Assembly: GCF_018401815.1 (NCBI RefSeq)
Contig: NZ_JAGYKG010000001.1
Span: 124,001-188,000 of the forward strand
DNA length: 64,000 nucleotides
From: Nonlabens sp.
Lineage (GTDB): Bacteria; Bacteroidota; Bacteroidia; Flavobacteriales; Flavobacteriaceae
Direction: 5' to 3'
The translations under genes and the position numbers were made by a program. Under the pieces are notes generated by a model, which was not told the DNA's origin, searched no databases, and saw only the letters and a list, made by a program, of their open reading frames with translations. Below, piece after piece: positions 37,456 to 47,484 of the stretch. How positions within the stretch are numbered: position 1 is the first letter of the stretch; each line of letters begins with the position of its first letter.

Positions 37456-37564
37456 GAGAACCTAATAGAATCATGAATGGATGCTATTTCTATTCACAAA
37501 TGCCAAAAAATAAGTGGTTATTTAAAAAGTAGGAAAGCAATAGATACAGACAACTAGCAATGGC

Positions 37565-38260
37565 TTAAACCAACTCTGCCTCAAAAAGCGCTGTAAAATA
37601 GGTTTTGATTTTGGACTTCACTTCTTCTAGGTCTACCTCTCTTTTAAGCTCCACAGCTAGTGAAGTGACCGCTTTATCCTCTATACCACAAGGAATGATA
37701 TGATCAAAATAGCCCAAATTGGTATTGACATTAAAAGCAAAACCGTGCATGGTTACCCAGCGACTAGCGCGCACTCCCAAAGCACAAATCTTGCGCGCAA
37801 AAGGTGTTCCTACATCCAGCCAAACTCCTGTTTCTCCATCGCTACGTTCTCCCTTTAGACCGTAGTCCGCTAGGATTTTAATAAATATTTCTTCTAAAAA
37901 ACGAAGGTATTTGTGAATATCGGTAAAGAAATTGTCCAGATCTAATATAGGATAACCTGTAATTTGCCCAGGGCCGTGATAGGTTATATCACCACCTCGA
38001 TTGATCTTATAAAAAGTAGCTCCTATTTTCCCTAACAAAACTTCATTTGCTAATAAATTTTCAAGATCGCCACTTTTACCAAGGGTATAAACATGTTCGT
38101 GTTCTACAAAAAGCAAGTGGTTGGAGGTCTCTAATCCAGCATCTTCTCGTCTGTTTTTGATTTTAGTAGTTAGAACCGTCTTAAAAAGTTCTTCTTGTAA
38201 ATCCCAAGTTTCCTTGTAATCCTTGCGACCTAGATCCTGAAAAAATACTTTTTTGTTCAT
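37565..38260 (-). CDS. lipB: Octanoyl-[ACP]:protein octanoyltransferase LipB
   Basis: Transfers octanoate from ACP to lipoyl domains, the first step of lipoate synthesis; the E2 encoded at 54.3 kb is a likely client. Motifs: NRGGDITYHGPGQITGYP (about 87-104), K157 in RKICALG and C191 in PCGI as the catalytic pair. Length 231 aa is normal. A TACCTTTG box overlaps the region just before the ATG, so the mRNA may be leaderless. Confidence 0.95.
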   Translation of the reverse strand: MNKKVFFQDLGRKDYKETWDLQEELFKTVLTTKIKNRREDAGLETSNHLLFVEHEHVYTLGKSGDLENLLANEVLLGKIGATFYKINRGGDITYHGPGQITGYPILDLDNFFTDIHKYLRFLEEIFIKILADYGLKGERSDGETGVWLDVGTPFARKICALGVRASRWVTMHGFAFNVNTNLGYFDHIIPCGIEDKAVTSLAVELKREVDLEEVKSKIKTYFTALFEAELV

Positions 38261-38264
38261 CTGA

Positions 38265-38272
38265 CAAAGGTA
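38265..38272 (-). promoter_or_regulatory. Candidate -7 box of lipB
   Basis: Minus-strand TACCTTTG ends 4 bases before the lipB ATG at 38260. If used, transcription would start at or within a base or two of the ATG. Confidence 0.4.
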
Positions 38273-38311
38273 AAAGTAAGAAGTGGGTTTACCTTAAGGA
38301 ACGCATAAATT

Positions 38312-38470
38312 TTACCTATCTGGATTATTCAAAATAATCAAAGCAGCAATCACACCAGGAATCCAACCTAATAGGGTGAGTATAAAAACAATAATAATTG
38401 AACCACAGCCTTTGCCTATAACGGCTAGTGGAGGGAAAATAATGCAAAGGATAACACGCCAGACGCTCAT
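38312..38470 (-). CDS. PMP3/YqaE family small membrane protein
   Basis: A 52-aa hydrophobic protein found by hand translation: MSVWRVILCIIFPPLAVIGK, then two membrane helices with LTLLGWIPGVIAALIIL and a short NNPDR tail. This is the PMP3/YqaE family, whose members respond to salt or membrane stress. It lies 40 bases upstream of lipB in the same direction but with a separate -7 box between them. Confidence 0.9.
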   Translation of the reverse strand: MSVWRVILCIIFPPLAVIGKGCGSIIIVFILTLLGWIPGVIAALIILNNPDR

Positions 38471-38624
38471 ACTCTAATTACTTGTTAATGATTAATTGAT
38501 TTTAATTTGCAGTCGCAGTTGATGAACCAAATTTTAAGCAAAGCTAAGAATATTATGTTCTTTCATTATTAAAAATGCTGACTGCGGTAGCGAGTGATAA
38601 CAAAAAAGACGCTACAAAAACAAT

Positions 38625-38655
38625 TTTGTTACACCATGTAACCAAGTTATCTTTG
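38625..38655 (+). promoter_or_regulatory. lysS promoter with -33 TTTG and -7 box
   Basis: TTTG at 38625-38628, a 19-base spacer, then TATCTTTG at 38648-38655. This is the full Bacteroidota housekeeping promoter pattern, 23 bases before the lysS ATG. It is the best promoter in the window. Confidence 0.65.
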
Positions 38656-38678
38656 CAAGCTTAATTCAAAGATACAAT

Positions 38679-40367
38679 ATGCAACTTTCTGAACAAGAAA
38701 TCGTACGCCGTGAGAAACTAGGCAAGCTGCGTGAGATGGGAATAGACCCTTATCCAGCAGCACTTTATCCAGTAGACTCCACCTCTAAAAAGATAAAAGC
38801 AGATTTCAAAGAAGGTAAACAGGTGGTTATTGCGGGTCGATTAATGGCGATTAATATTCAAGGTAAGGCCTCCTTTGCACAGCTTCAAGATAGCGAGGGT
38901 CGCATACAACTCTATTTTAACCGCGACGAGATTTGCCCTGGTGAAGATAAATCCATGTATAATGATGTCTTCAAAAAGCTTTTAGATTTAGGAGATTTTA
39001 TAGGTGTTGAAGGAACTCTATTTACTACCCAAGTAGGGGAGAAAACCGCAATGGTTAAAAAGTTTCAATTGCTTAGTAAATCATTAAAACCTTTACCTAT
39101 ACCTAAGCAAAAAGATGGTACAACTTACGATGCATTCACAGACCCAGAAATGCGGTACCGACAGCGCTACGCCGACCTTGTCGTGAATCCGCATGTGAAA
39201 GAAGTGTTTATTAAAAGAACCAAGCTTTTTAATGCGATGCGTTCATTTTTTAACGACCGTGAATATTTTGAAGTAGAAACACCTATACTGCAGCCTATTC
39301 CTGGTGGAGCTGCTGCACGACCATTTATCACTCACCACAATTCGCTGGACATGCCACTTTATATGCGTATTGCAAATGAATTGTATTTAAAAAGATTGAT
39401 TGTAGGTGGTTTTGACGGGGTGTATGAATTCAGTAAAAACTTCCGTAACGAAGGGATGGATCGCACACATAACCCAGAATTTACAGCGATGGAAATATAT
39501 GTAGCCTACAAAGATTACAACTGGATGATGGACTTTACAGAAGAGCTTTTGGAGCACTGTGCAGTACAAGTAAATGGAACAACCACCAGCCAATTTGGGG
39601 CACACACCATTGAATGGAAAGCACCTTACCCGAGAGTAAGCATGCGCCAGTCGATTATTGATTTCACCGGTTTTGATATTGATGGGAAAAATGAGGAAGA
39701 GTTATACGCTTTCGCGAAAGCGGAAGGAATAGAAGTCAATGCCACCATGGGGAAAGGAAAGTTAATTGACGAGATCTTTGGCGAAAAATGTGAAGGCAAC
39801 TACATACAGCCTACGTTTATCACAGACTATCCTAAGGAAATGTCACCCCTATGCAAGCAACACCGTGATAATCCAGAACTAACCGAACGTTTTGAATTGA
39901 TGGTGTGTGGTAAGGAAATTGCAAATGCGTATTCAGAATTAAACGATCCTATAGATCAAAGAGAGCGTTTTGAAGCGCAACTTGCCCTTGCCGATCGCGG
40001 TGATGACGAGGCGATGTTTATAGATCAAGACTTCTTAAGAGCACTTGAATACGGGATGCCTCCTACTTCTGGATTAGGAATAGGAATGGATCGATTGATC
40101 ATGTATTTAACGAACAATCCATCGATTCAAGAAGTGCTGTTTTTCCCGCAGATGAAGCCAGAAAACAGCGTTTCTGTAGCGCTTAATGAAGAGGAACAAT
40201 TGGTTTTTGAGTTACTTTCTAAGTCAGGAAAAATGGACTTGAATGCCTTAAAAGATCTGGCTGGATTAAGTAATAAGAAATGGGATAAATCTATCAAAGG
40301 ACTAACCGGTAAAAAAGTGGCTAAAGTTTCTAAAACAGATGAAGGGCTTTTTGCAGAGGTGGTTTGA
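38679..40367 (+). CDS. lysS: Lysyl-tRNA synthetase, class II
   Basis: Charges tRNA-Lys. An N-terminal OB fold (about 50-150) is followed by the class II core with motif 2 FRNEGMDRTHNPEFT (about 257-271) and motif 3 GLGIGMDRL (about 466-474). The 562-aa length exceeds the usual ~500 because of a C-terminal extension of about 60 residues (ALNEEEQLVFELLSKSG onward) with a winged-helix look, typical of Bacteroidota. The palindrome at 39708-39721 adds AFAKA in an insertion of the catalytic domain. Confidence 0.97.
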   Translation: MQLSEQEIVRREKLGKLREMGIDPYPAALYPVDSTSKKIKADFKEGKQVVIAGRLMAINIQGKASFAQLQDSEGRIQLYFNRDEICPGEDKSMYNDVFKKLLDLGDFIGVEGTLFTTQVGEKTAMVKKFQLLSKSLKPLPIPKQKDGTTYDAFTDPEMRYRQRYADLVVNPHVKEVFIKRTKLFNAMRSFFNDREYFEVETPILQPIPGGAAARPFITHHNSLDMPLYMRIANELYLKRLIVGGFDGVYEFSKNFRNEGMDRTHNPEFTAMEIYVAYKDYNWMMDFTEELLEHCAVQVNGTTTSQFGAHTIEWKAPYPRVSMRQSIIDFTGFDIDGKNEEELYAFAKAEGIEVNATMGKGKLIDEIFGEKCEGNYIQPTFITDYPKEMSPLCKQHRDNPELTERFELMVCGKEIANAYSELNDPIDQRERFEAQLALADRGDDEAMFIDQDFLRALEYGMPPTSGLGIGMDRLIMYLTNNPSIQEVLFFPQMKPENSVSVALNEEEQLVFELLSKSGKMDLNALKDLAGLSNKKWDKSIKGLTGKKVAKVSKTDEGLFAEVV

Positions 40368-40384
40368 TCAGCATTCTAATACTT

Positions 40385-40425
40385 AAAAACCTGCTTATCA
40401 TTACTGATAAGCAGGTTTTTTTTTT
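40385..40425 (+). terminator. Strong terminator of lysS
   Basis: Fifteen-base arms AAAAACCTGCTTATC and GATAAGCAGGTTTTT with a 6-base loop, followed by more T residues; 17 bases after the lysS stop. Confidence 0.92.
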
Positions 40426-40488
40426 GCCCTAAATGAAACCATATCTAAAATATCAGGTCATAGAAGGGTAACATAAAAATACAAGCAC

Positions 40489-40896
40489 ATGAAAAAATTA
40501 ATGATTTTAGTAGCAATACTAACAGTAGGTTTTGCAAATGCCCAACCTGGAGAAAGGAATTTAACTCCAGAACAAATGGCTTCTATGCAATCTAAAAAAA
40601 TGACCTTAGTTTTAGATCTTGACACAAAGCAACAAGTACGAGTAGAGCAATTGTTATTAGTCCTAGCAAAAGAACGCGTGGCTGATAAAATGAACCGAGA
40701 AGATAGATCTCAACTTAATGATCTTGAAAAGATTACAAGAATGGAAAATAGGCTCGACAAGAGGATCGCCATGAAGAGAGAAATGAAAAGCATCTTAAAC
40801 ACCGATCAATATAAGAGATGGGAGAAAATGATCGCCAAAAGAGCGAAAAGAAAAGCTGGGAAAAACAAAAGAGGCGAAAGAAGAAATCCTTGGTAG
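40489..40896 (+). CDS. Small secreted basic protein, Spy/LTXXQ-like
   Basis: A 135-aa exported protein: signal MKKLMILVAILTVGFANAQ, then a helical, charged mature part with LTPEQMASMQSKKMT and a very basic tail (KRAKRKAGKNKRG). The LTPEQ block and helical pattern resemble Spy/CpxP-type or DUF4890-like periplasmic proteins of Bacteroidota. Function is not established; chaperone or stress roles are known for distant relatives. A second small secreted protein follows 250 bases later. Confidence 0.75.
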   Translation: MKKLMILVAILTVGFANAQPGERNLTPEQMASMQSKKMTLVLDLDTKQQVRVEQLLLVLAKERVADKMNREDRSQLNDLEKITRMENRLDKRIAMKREMKSILNTDQYKRWEKMIAKRAKRKAGKNKRGERRNPW

Positions 40897-41143
40897 TCTG
40901 TTTTCTCATAACAAACAGCCTTTTTAATTCTTGCTGTTAAATTAATACCTGCAGGTTTCTTAATTGAAGTCCGTATGTTATTTAGAATTCCTTTTAACCT
41001 TCTAAAGAAGCCCGATATTAGAGCTGTTATCATCAGTTAAATTCTATAGTATAATGATGCATTTGAAAGCAAAAGAAATGTCCAAATGAGCTCTTGATAT
41101 CCAATTAAATCCTTATTTTTAAAAATTATAATAATATATGATC

Positions 41144-41515
41144 ATGAAGAAATTACTTTTTACGGTGGCGATCCTTGCAGGATCATTATCTTTTGCTCAA
41201 CAAGAAATAAGCAATTCACAACAAGAATTGAGTAAAAATACCAGTGCAAGAGTTCAAGCATTTAATGAAAAAATAGATGCTAAAGTGACTGCGATTGTTG
41301 AGATCACAAAGTTGGATAAAAAGAACCACTCAGAGCTTAAAGAAATAGTAGCTACAAAAGAAATGCTCTTGATACGTCTGGATCGTGAAGGAAAAGAAGT
41401 TCAGGATTACCAAGGACGTCGTAATAACATCATGAATAACTACCAAGAACTCTTGAAAAAGTTATTGGGGGAGTCCAAGTTCAATTTATTACAAAGCAAC
41501 ATAAGCCCTAAATAA
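41144..41515 (+). CDS. Small secreted helical protein
   Basis: About 123 aa. ATG 41144 gives the signal MKKLLFTVAILAGSLSFAQQ; ATG 41138 would add two residues. The mature part is helical and charged with TKLDKKNHSELKEIVATKEM, similar in build to the protein at 40489, and may be a diverged relative. No named domain recognised. A strong terminator follows. Confidence 0.75.
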   Translation: MKKLLFTVAILAGSLSFAQQEISNSQQELSKNTSARVQAFNEKIDAKVTAIVEITKLDKKNHSELKEIVATKEMLLIRLDREGKEVQDYQGRRNNIMNNYQELLKKLLGESKFNLLQSNISPK

Positions 41516-41551
41516 AAAAGGCTATGTCAATGTGTATGTGTAGTCCTAAAT

Positions 41552-41586
41552 AAAAAACCGTTCTTGAATAAAGAACGGTTTTTTTA
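41552..41586 (+). terminator. Terminator after the small secreted protein
   Basis: Fourteen-base arms AAAAAACCGTTCTT and AAGAACGGTTTTTT with a 5-base loop, then two more T. It begins 37 bases after the stop. Confidence 0.9.
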
Positions 41587-41669
41587 TGTGTTGTCTGAAC
41601 TATCTTAAAATGAATAAGATTCTAATTTGCTGCAGCTGTTTTATTTATTGCAGCCTACCATTATTAGAA

Positions 41670-42962
41670 CTACCACTTTGCTACCACTTCTCTACTAGCC
41701 TCTATCGTTGTATCCAGATCTTCATAACTCAATGCATCATTTAAGAAGTAGGATTCAAAAGCACTAGGTGGTAAATAAATACCTCGCTCTAGCAGGCCGT
41801 GAAAGAACTTCTTGAACCAATCGTTATTACCAGTTGCCGCGCTAGCAAAATCAACTACTTCTTGATCTGTAAAATGTACCGACATCATGGATCCGTAACG
41901 ATTGATCTGGTAATCCAATCCTTTTTCAGAAAGCACGCTGTCTATTCCTTTGTGTAAGTATTCGGTTTTAGTAGCTAGGCTATCAAATACCTCAGGATGA
42001 TTTTTTAAATGAGACAACATCGCAATACCAGCACTCATCGCCAGAGGATTCCCGCTTAAGGTTCCTGCTTGATAGACTGGTCCTAACGGAGCCAAGTGAT
42101 TCATGATTTCTTGACGTGCAGCAAACGCCCCTACAGGCAGCCCCCCGCCGATCACCTTACCGTAGGTAACTATATCTGCTCTTACACCAGTAGTTTCTTG
42201 AGCGCCGCCTGGAGCCAGTCTAAAACCGGTCATCACCTCATCAAAAATAAATAAAGCGCCGTTCTCATCACACAAGGATCTGATGCCTTCTAGGAAACCT
42301 TCCTGAGGTACTATACAACCCATGTTTCCAGCAATAGGTTCTATAATGACACAGGCAATCTCGTCTTTGTTTTTCTTAAATATATCAGCTACTTGGTCTA
42401 AGTTATTGTACTGCGCTAGCAAGGTGTCCCTCGCAGTACCTGGAGTCACACCAGGACTATTAGGACTACCGAAAGTCACTGCACCACTACCCGCTTGAAT
42501 CAAGAAGGAGTCACTATGACCGTGGTAACATCCAGCAAATTTTATGATCTTGTCACGCCCGGTAAAACCTCGTGCCAATCTTACGGCACTCATGCAAGCC
42601 TCCGTACCAGAGTTGACCATTCTAATTTGATCCATGTTAGGAACCATAGAAAGTGCCAGTTTTGCAATTTCTGTTTCCACAGCAGTAGGCATGCCATAAG
42701 AGGTCCCTTTCTTAGCAGCCTTGATCACAGCCTCTACGACAGGTTCAAAAGCATGACCTAAAATCATAGGCCCCCAAGAGGCGATGTAGTCTATTAGTTG
42801 ATGGCCGTCTTCTGTTTGTAAATATGCACCTTTTGCACGTTCAACAAAAACAGGGTCCCCTCCTACGGCATTAAAAGCCCTAACTGGAGAGTTCACCCCG
42901 CCTGGGATGTATTTTTTTGCTTCTTGAAAAAGAGCACTACTTCTTTGGTAAATAAATGACAT
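41670..42962 (-). CDS. hemL: Glutamate-1-semialdehyde 2,1-aminomutase
   Basis: PLP enzyme that makes 5-aminolevulinate for heme and siroheme by the C5 route. It has FDEVMTGFR (240-248) and the PLP lysine K269 in [11 protein letters not shown]. Length 430 aa is standard. Other hem genes are not in the window. The gene next upstream is a LysM glucosaminidase, 12 bases away, so they may share a transcript without a functional link. Confidence 0.95.
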   Translation of the reverse strand: MSFIYQRSSALFQEAKKYIPGGVNSPVRAFNAVGGDPVFVERAKGAYLQTEDGHQLIDYIASWGPMILGHAFEPVVEAVIKAAKKGTSYGMPTAVETEIAKLALSMVPNMDQIRMVNSGTEACMSAVRLARGFTGRDKIIKFAGCYHGHSDSFLIQAGSGAVTFGSPNSPGVTPGTARDTLLAQYNNLDQVADIFKKNKDEIACVIIEPIAGNMGCIVPQEGFLEGIRSLCDENGALFIFDEVMTGFRLAPGGAQETTGVRADIVTYGKVIGGGLPVGAFAARQEIMNHLAPLGPVYQAGTLSGNPLAMSAGIAMLSHLKNHPEVFDSLATKTEYLHKGIDSVLSEKGLDYQINRYGSMMSVHFTDQEVVDFASAATGNNDWFKKFFHGLLERGIYLPPSAFESYFLNDALSYEDLDTTIEASREVVAKW

Positions 42963-42974
42963 GAAAATGGATTA

Positions 42975-43811
42975 TTATTTAACAATAAGCACTTGGCCTA
43001 TGTTTAACTCGTCTGATTTTAGCCTATTGATTTTTTTAAGTTGTTCAATAGTGATCGCGTATTTTTTTGAAATCCTATATAACGTATCTCCCTTTACGAC
43101 CACGTATTTCGTAGTAAAGCTAGTCGTATTGTTTTCTTTTAGTTCCTCTATGACCCTAGGTTTCTCGCCAATAACCTTACCCAAAGCCATATGGTCATAT
43201 CGATACAACTCGTAGCGTTCAATAAGACTGATCAATTTTTGAGGGTATTTCTTATCAGTAGCATAACCCGCATCTTTCAAGCCATTTGCCCAACCCTCAT
43301 AATCATCCTTTTCCAATTTAAAAAGTCCCGCATATCGCTTGCGGTCTTTTAAAAATAAAGAGTGATCTCTATAAGAATAGCTCGCATTATTATACGTTCG
43401 GAAGCATTCCTGAGCTTCATCATCGTCATGATAGATACGTCCACCGGTCCATCCTGTATGACATTTAATTCCGAAATGATTATTGGCTTCTAAGGCAAGT
43501 CTTCCACTACCAGAACCGCTTTCTAGAATTCCTTGTGCAAGGGTAATACTTGCTGGGATTTTATAAAGTTTCATTTCTTGCATGGCCACATCTTTAAAAT
43601 CCTCCACATAATTGGCGACCTTATCGGTACTGCGTATTGTTGTTGTAGTGGTCACCTTATCCTCTTCTGGAACAACTACTGGTGCATTAGGAGTGGTTGT
43701 AGTTCTATTTGATTTTTGTTTGGTAGTTCTCACCTGCTTCTTAGCGCCGCAAGAAACCAGGAACATTCCAGCCAATAGTAAGGAGCAAAGGAGTCTAAAA
43801 TTGATTTTCAT
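42975..43811 (-). CDS. Glucosaminidase lipoprotein with LysM domain
   Basis: A 278-aa peptidoglycan hydrolase. Lipoprotein signal MKINFRLLCSLLLAGMFLVSC; a threonine-rich linker; a glucosaminidase (FlgJ/GH73-type) domain with ITLAQGILESGSGSGRLA (catalytic Glu in ESGSG) and ANNHFGIKCH; and a C-terminal LysM with VVKGDTLYRISKKYAIT. It would cut glycan chains at the cell wall. Its start overlaps the end of the PLP enzyme gene by 17 bases. Confidence 0.92.
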   Translation of the reverse strand: MKINFRLLCSLLLAGMFLVSCGAKKQVRTTKQKSNRTTTTPNAPVVVPEEDKVTTTTTIRSTDKVANYVEDFKDVAMQEMKLYKIPASITLAQGILESGSGSGRLALEANNHFGIKCHTGWTGGRIYHDDDEAQECFRTYNNASYSYRDHSLFLKDRKRYAGLFKLEKDDYEGWANGLKDAGYATDKKYPQKLISLIERYELYRYDHMALGKVIGEKPRVIEELKENNTTSFTTKYVVVKGDTLYRISKKYAITIEQLKKINRLKSDELNIGQVLIVK

Positions 43812-44769
43812 AACTAAGCTTAAGACGTCGTTTTTTTTCTAGCATTTTATTATATCCAGCGATGGATTGCAGACCGCCAGTATGGACAGCTAAAATACGA
43901 GTTTTACCTTTGATAACGCCACTTTCAACCATTTGTTCTATCCCATACATCATTTTTGCAGTATAAATGGGTTCTAGTGGAATTCCACGAGGGTTTTCTT
44001 TTGTCACGCTTTCGCGAAAGCGAGTATTCATATAATCAATTAATCCATCATCAGACTTTGCATAACCGCCAAAAGTCATCTCATTTACCACCTGAAAATC
44101 CCTTCTAAGGGTATATTTTTCAATCTCCTTTTTCATAAAGGCTCCTTTTAACGCAGAAAAAACAATAATTTTTTGATCTGCTGTGGCACTATTGATAATT
44201 CCAGCGGCTGTACCGCCAGTTCCAGCAGCTACACAAATTATATGGTAATAGGTTTTATCTTGTTCTGTAAGAATTTCTTCTGTTCCTTTTACAGCGAGAC
44301 TATTGGTTCCTCCTTCTGGAATGTAGTAGTATGAACCAAAAATAGCCTCCATCTGCAACTGAAATGCTTTAGTGTCTTTCTTTCGGTAGGCTTCCCTTGA
44401 AACAAAATGAAGCTGCATGCCATTTTTATGCGCATTTTTTAAAGTGCTGTTATGAGCAAATGTCTTATTCAGATCCTCCCCTAACTCTTCTCCACGTATC
44501 ACCCCTATAGTCGGTAAACCCAAAAGTTGCCCTGCTGCGGCTGTTGCTGCAATATGATTGGAAAAAGCACCACCAAAGGTCAGAATAGGTTGCTCACCCT
44601 GCTTTTGTACCTCAAGAAGATTGTATTTGAGCTTGCGCAACTTATTCCCTGAAACCTGCTGGTGAAGCAAGTCTTCTCTCTTTATGTCCACCTCAATTTC
44701 TACATCTGGAAAGAATTTGAACTTCTGATTCACCGAATCCTTTGGTCTAAAAAGCCTATTCATACGCAT
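43795..44769 (-). CDS. ACC deaminase / D-cysteine desulfhydrase-like PLP enzyme
   Basis: A 324-aa fold-II PLP enzyme. The lysine is in VSGNKLRKLKYN and the substrate loop in GGAFSNHIAATAAAG, with GTGGTAAGI for phosphate binding. The family includes D-cysteine desulfhydrase and aminocyclopropane-carboxylate deaminase; specificity cannot be decided here. Start ATG 44769 or 44763; either overlaps the hypothetical gene upstream. The palindrome at 44008-44021 reads SRFRES in the C-terminal third (TRFRESVTKE). Confidence 0.9.
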   Translation of the reverse strand: MRMNRLFRPKDSVNQKFKFFPDVEIEVDIKREDLLHQQVSGNKLRKLKYNLLEVQKQGEQPILTFGGAFSNHIAATAAAGQLLGLPTIGVIRGEELGEDLNKTFAHNSTLKNAHKNGMQLHFVSREAYRKKDTKAFQLQMEAIFGSYYYIPEGGTNSLAVKGTEEILTEQDKTYYHIICVAAGTGGTAAGIINSATADQKIIVFSALKGAFMKKEIEKYTLRRDFQVVNEMTFGGYAKSDDGLIDYMNTRFRESVTKENPRGIPLEPIYTAKMMYGIEQMVESGVIKGKTRILAVHTGGLQSIAGYNKMLEKKRRLKLSYENQF

Positions 44770-45115
44770 ACTTTTTACCGTAAAACTTTATAAATGACCC
44801 CAGCTTTCGGCTATTTTGATCATTGAAACCCGCTTCAGTGGAATAGGCTTCACTTTCAAAGACGAAATTCCTAAACACCTTATGCTGATTTTTAACTTTT
44901 ACGAACTGAATCAAGTAATCCATCGCGTATTCTAAATAAAAAAACAACACTAAAAGCGCTTTCTGCTGTGCCCCATGAATATCTTCCTGATTCATAACAA
45001 CAAGGTCCTTGACATATACCTTATCCTTCACCAATAATAATGGCAATGGCGCGAAGCTCTTGTATTTTTTTAGATATTTTAATTTTAATAGCATCATGAA
45101 TACAAAGTTATTCAT
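44756..45115 (-). CDS. Hypothetical protein upstream of the PLP enzyme
   Basis: A 119-aa protein, fairly basic, with a possible amphipathic front and no recognised domain (ends GSFIKFYGKKYAYE). Its stop overlaps the next gene's start by 8 to 14 bases, so the two are translationally coupled; this supports it as real. Start ATG 45115 or 45097. Function unknown. Confidence 0.65.
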   Translation of the reverse strand: MNNFVFMMLLKLKYLKKYKSFAPLPLLLVKDKVYVKDLVVMNQEDIHGAQQKALLVLFFYLEYAMDYLIQFVKVKNQHKVFRNFVFESEAYSTEAGFNDQNSRKLGSFIKFYGKKYAYE

Positions 45116-45215
45116 TTAAGAAGCAGCTATTACTTTAATGCTGTATCATTTTTACTTGACTAAAACAACCCATTATCCATTCCTTTATGTCTTTATACTG
45201 TCGTATTTTTATAGA

Positions 45216-45377
45216 ATGAAAAAAAATATTCCGGTCGAGGAAGGTGATTACTATATTACACCACAAGGATACCGCTGTTTTACAGAACAATACCACCTTA
45301 AGAGAGGCTATTGTTGTGAAAGCGGTTGCCGGCATTGCCCTTACGGTTATGATAAGAAAACAAACAGCCAAAATTAA
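45216..45377 (+). CDS. DUF5522 family small protein
   Basis: A 53-aa protein from ATG 45216. The family block is EEGDYYITPQGYRCFTEQYH followed by LKRGYCCESGCRHCPYGYDK; four cysteines and a histidine suggest metal binding. Role unknown. It ends 6 bases before hutU, so the two share a transcript. A longer upstream reading adds a non-conserved hydrophobic tail and is rejected. Confidence 0.88.
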   Translation: MKKNIPVEEGDYYITPQGYRCFTEQYHLKRGYCCESGCRHCPYGYDKKTNSQN

Positions 45378-45383
45378 AATTTC

Positions 45384-47420
45384 ATGAAAGACAATAGTTC
45401 CATAGATCGCTTTCGCGAAAGCATACAAACGGGAATTCCTGAAACACTACCAGCCGCTTATCAATACGATCCTGATGTGAATCACGCTCCGAAACGTAAA
45501 CAGATTCTTACTCCTGATGAAGAAAAACTGGCTTTGCGCAATGCATTAAGGTATTTTGATCCCAAACATCATGAACTATTATTAACAGAATTCAAAGAAG
45601 AACTAAATACTTACGGCCGTATTTATATGTATCGTTTTATGCCAGAGTATGAGATGAAGGCACGTAATATAGCAGATTACCCAGCACAATCACAGCAAGC
45701 CGCTGGAATCATGTTAATGATACAAAACAACCTAGATCATGCCGTGGCCCAGCATCCACATGAGCTGATCACCTACGGTGGTAATGGAGCTGTTTTCTCT
45801 AACTGGGCACAGTACCTTCTTACCATGAAGTACCTCAGTGAGATGACTGACGAGCAAACCTTGGTCATGTACTCTGGACATCCTATGGGATTATTTCCTT
45901 CTCATCAAATGGCACCACGTTGTGTCGTGACTAATGGAATGATGATTCCTAACTACTCCCAACAAGACGACTGGGAAAAGTTCAATGCGCTAGGTGTAAC
46001 ACAATACGGTCAGATGACCGCCGGTTCTTTTATGTATATAGGACCACAAGGAATTGTTCATGGAACTACCATCACCGTTCTTAATGCTTTTAGAAAAATA
46101 AAAGAATCACCTACTGGCAATATTTTTGTTACTTCTGGTCTAGGTGGTATGAGTGGGGCGCAGCCTAAAGCTGGTAACATAGCTGGCTGTATTACCATTT
46201 GTGCAGAGATGAATCCCAAAGCGGTGCATACCAGACATTCCCAAGGTTGGGTAGATGTAGTTATAAATAATACAGCCGATTTAATTAAAAGGGTACAAAA
46301 AGCACAAGCAGCTAAAGAAACGGTTTCCATTGCTTATGAAGGCAACATTGTTCACGTTTGGGAAGCTCTTGACGAAGCTCAAATTCACATTTCTATAGGA
46401 AGCGACCAAACCAGTTTGCACAATCCTTGGGCTGGTGGTTACTATCCAGCAGACCTTTCTTTTGAAGAGTCTAACCTTATGATGAGTAATCAACCCGACC
46501 AATTTAAAATAGAAGTGCAAAAGTCGCTGCGACGTCATGTGGAAGCCATCAATAAACACACAGAAAAAGGCACCTATTTCTTTGACTATGGCAACGCGTT
46601 TTTACTAGAATCAAGCCGTGCTCATGCTGATATTGCAGGAGTTGGTAAAGAATTCCGTTATTCTTCTTATGTTCAAGATATCATGGGACCTATGTGTTTT
46701 GATTATGGTTTTGGACCCTTTAGATGGGTTTGCGCCTCAAATGATCCAGAAGATCTTAAGAAAACAGATCAAATTGCAACTAGGGTACTAGAACAATTGT
46801 CTAAAGAAGCGCCAGAACGCATCCAGCAACAAATGCAGGATAACATTAAATGGATCAAAGGAGCGCAAGAAAATAGATTAGTAGTAGGCTCACAAGCACG
46901 TATCCTCTATGCAGATACCACGGGGAGGATTGAAATTGCCCGAGCATTTAACAAAGCTATTGCTGCCGGAAAAATAGGACCTGTTGTTTTGGGACGTGAC
47001 CATCACGATGTTTCTGGAACAGACTCGCCTTATAGAGAAACCTCTAATATCTATGACGGCTCTCGTTTTACTGCCGACATGGCGATACAAAATGTCATAG
47101 GAGATAGTTTTAGAGGTGCTACTTGGGTTTCTATTCATAATGGAGGTGGTGTAGGCTGGGGCGAAGTCATCAACGGTGGTTTTGGAATGGTAATTGATGG
47201 TAGTCAAGAGTCAGAAAAAAAATTGGAATCCATGCTGTTTTGGGATGTGAATAACGGTATTGCTCGAAGGAACTGGGCACGAAATGAAAATGCTGTTTTT
47301 ACTATTAAAAAAGCGATGGAAACCAATCCAAATTTAAAAGTCACGATCCCTAATTTGGTTAGTGATGATTTGATAGATAAAGTTGAACCAGCTGGTGATA
47401 AGAGTCTAACTATTTATTAG
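45384..47420 (+). CDS. hutU: Urocanate hydratase
   Basis: Converts urocanate to imidazolonepropionate in histidine breakdown using tightly bound NAD. Core blocks: MYSGHPMGLFPSH, PNYSQQDDWEKFNALGVTQY, GLGGMSGAQPKAGNIAGC and the active-site region of HNGGGVGWGEVINGGFG. Length 678 aa is longer than the ~555 aa of Proteobacteria and matches the Bacteroidota type. The palindrome at 45409-45422 encodes RFRES within the first 15 residues. No other hut gene is present in the window. Confidence 0.95.
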   Translation: MKDNSSIDRFRESIQTGIPETLPAAYQYDPDVNHAPKRKQILTPDEEKLALRNALRYFDPKHHELLLTEFKEELNTYGRIYMYRFMPEYEMKARNIADYPAQSQQAAGIMLMIQNNLDHAVAQHPHELITYGGNGAVFSNWAQYLLTMKYLSEMTDEQTLVMYSGHPMGLFPSHQMAPRCVVTNGMMIPNYSQQDDWEKFNALGVTQYGQMTAGSFMYIGPQGIVHGTTITVLNAFRKIKESPTGNIFVTSGLGGMSGAQPKAGNIAGCITICAEMNPKAVHTRHSQGWVDVVINNTADLIKRVQKAQAAKETVSIAYEGNIVHVWEALDEAQIHISIGSDQTSLHNPWAGGYYPADLSFEESNLMMSNQPDQFKIEVQKSLRRHVEAINKHTEKGTYFFDYGNAFLLESSRAHADIAGVGKEFRYSSYVQDIMGPMCFDYGFGPFRWVCASNDPEDLKKTDQIATRVLEQLSKEAPERIQQQMQDNIKWIKGAQENRLVVGSQARILYADTTGRIEIARAFNKAIAAGKIGPVVLGRDHHDVSGTDSPYRETSNIYDGSRFTADMAIQNVIGDSFRGATWVSIHNGGGVGWGEVINGGFGMVIDGSQESEKKLESMLFWDVNNGIARRNWARNENAVFTIKKAMETNPNLKVTIPNLVSDDLIDKVEPAGDKSLTIY

Positions 47421-47484
47421 TTAAAATTTGGATGAACTTCGTCCAAGTCAACTTCATATCAATTCCAGCATAACAAAAAAAGCA

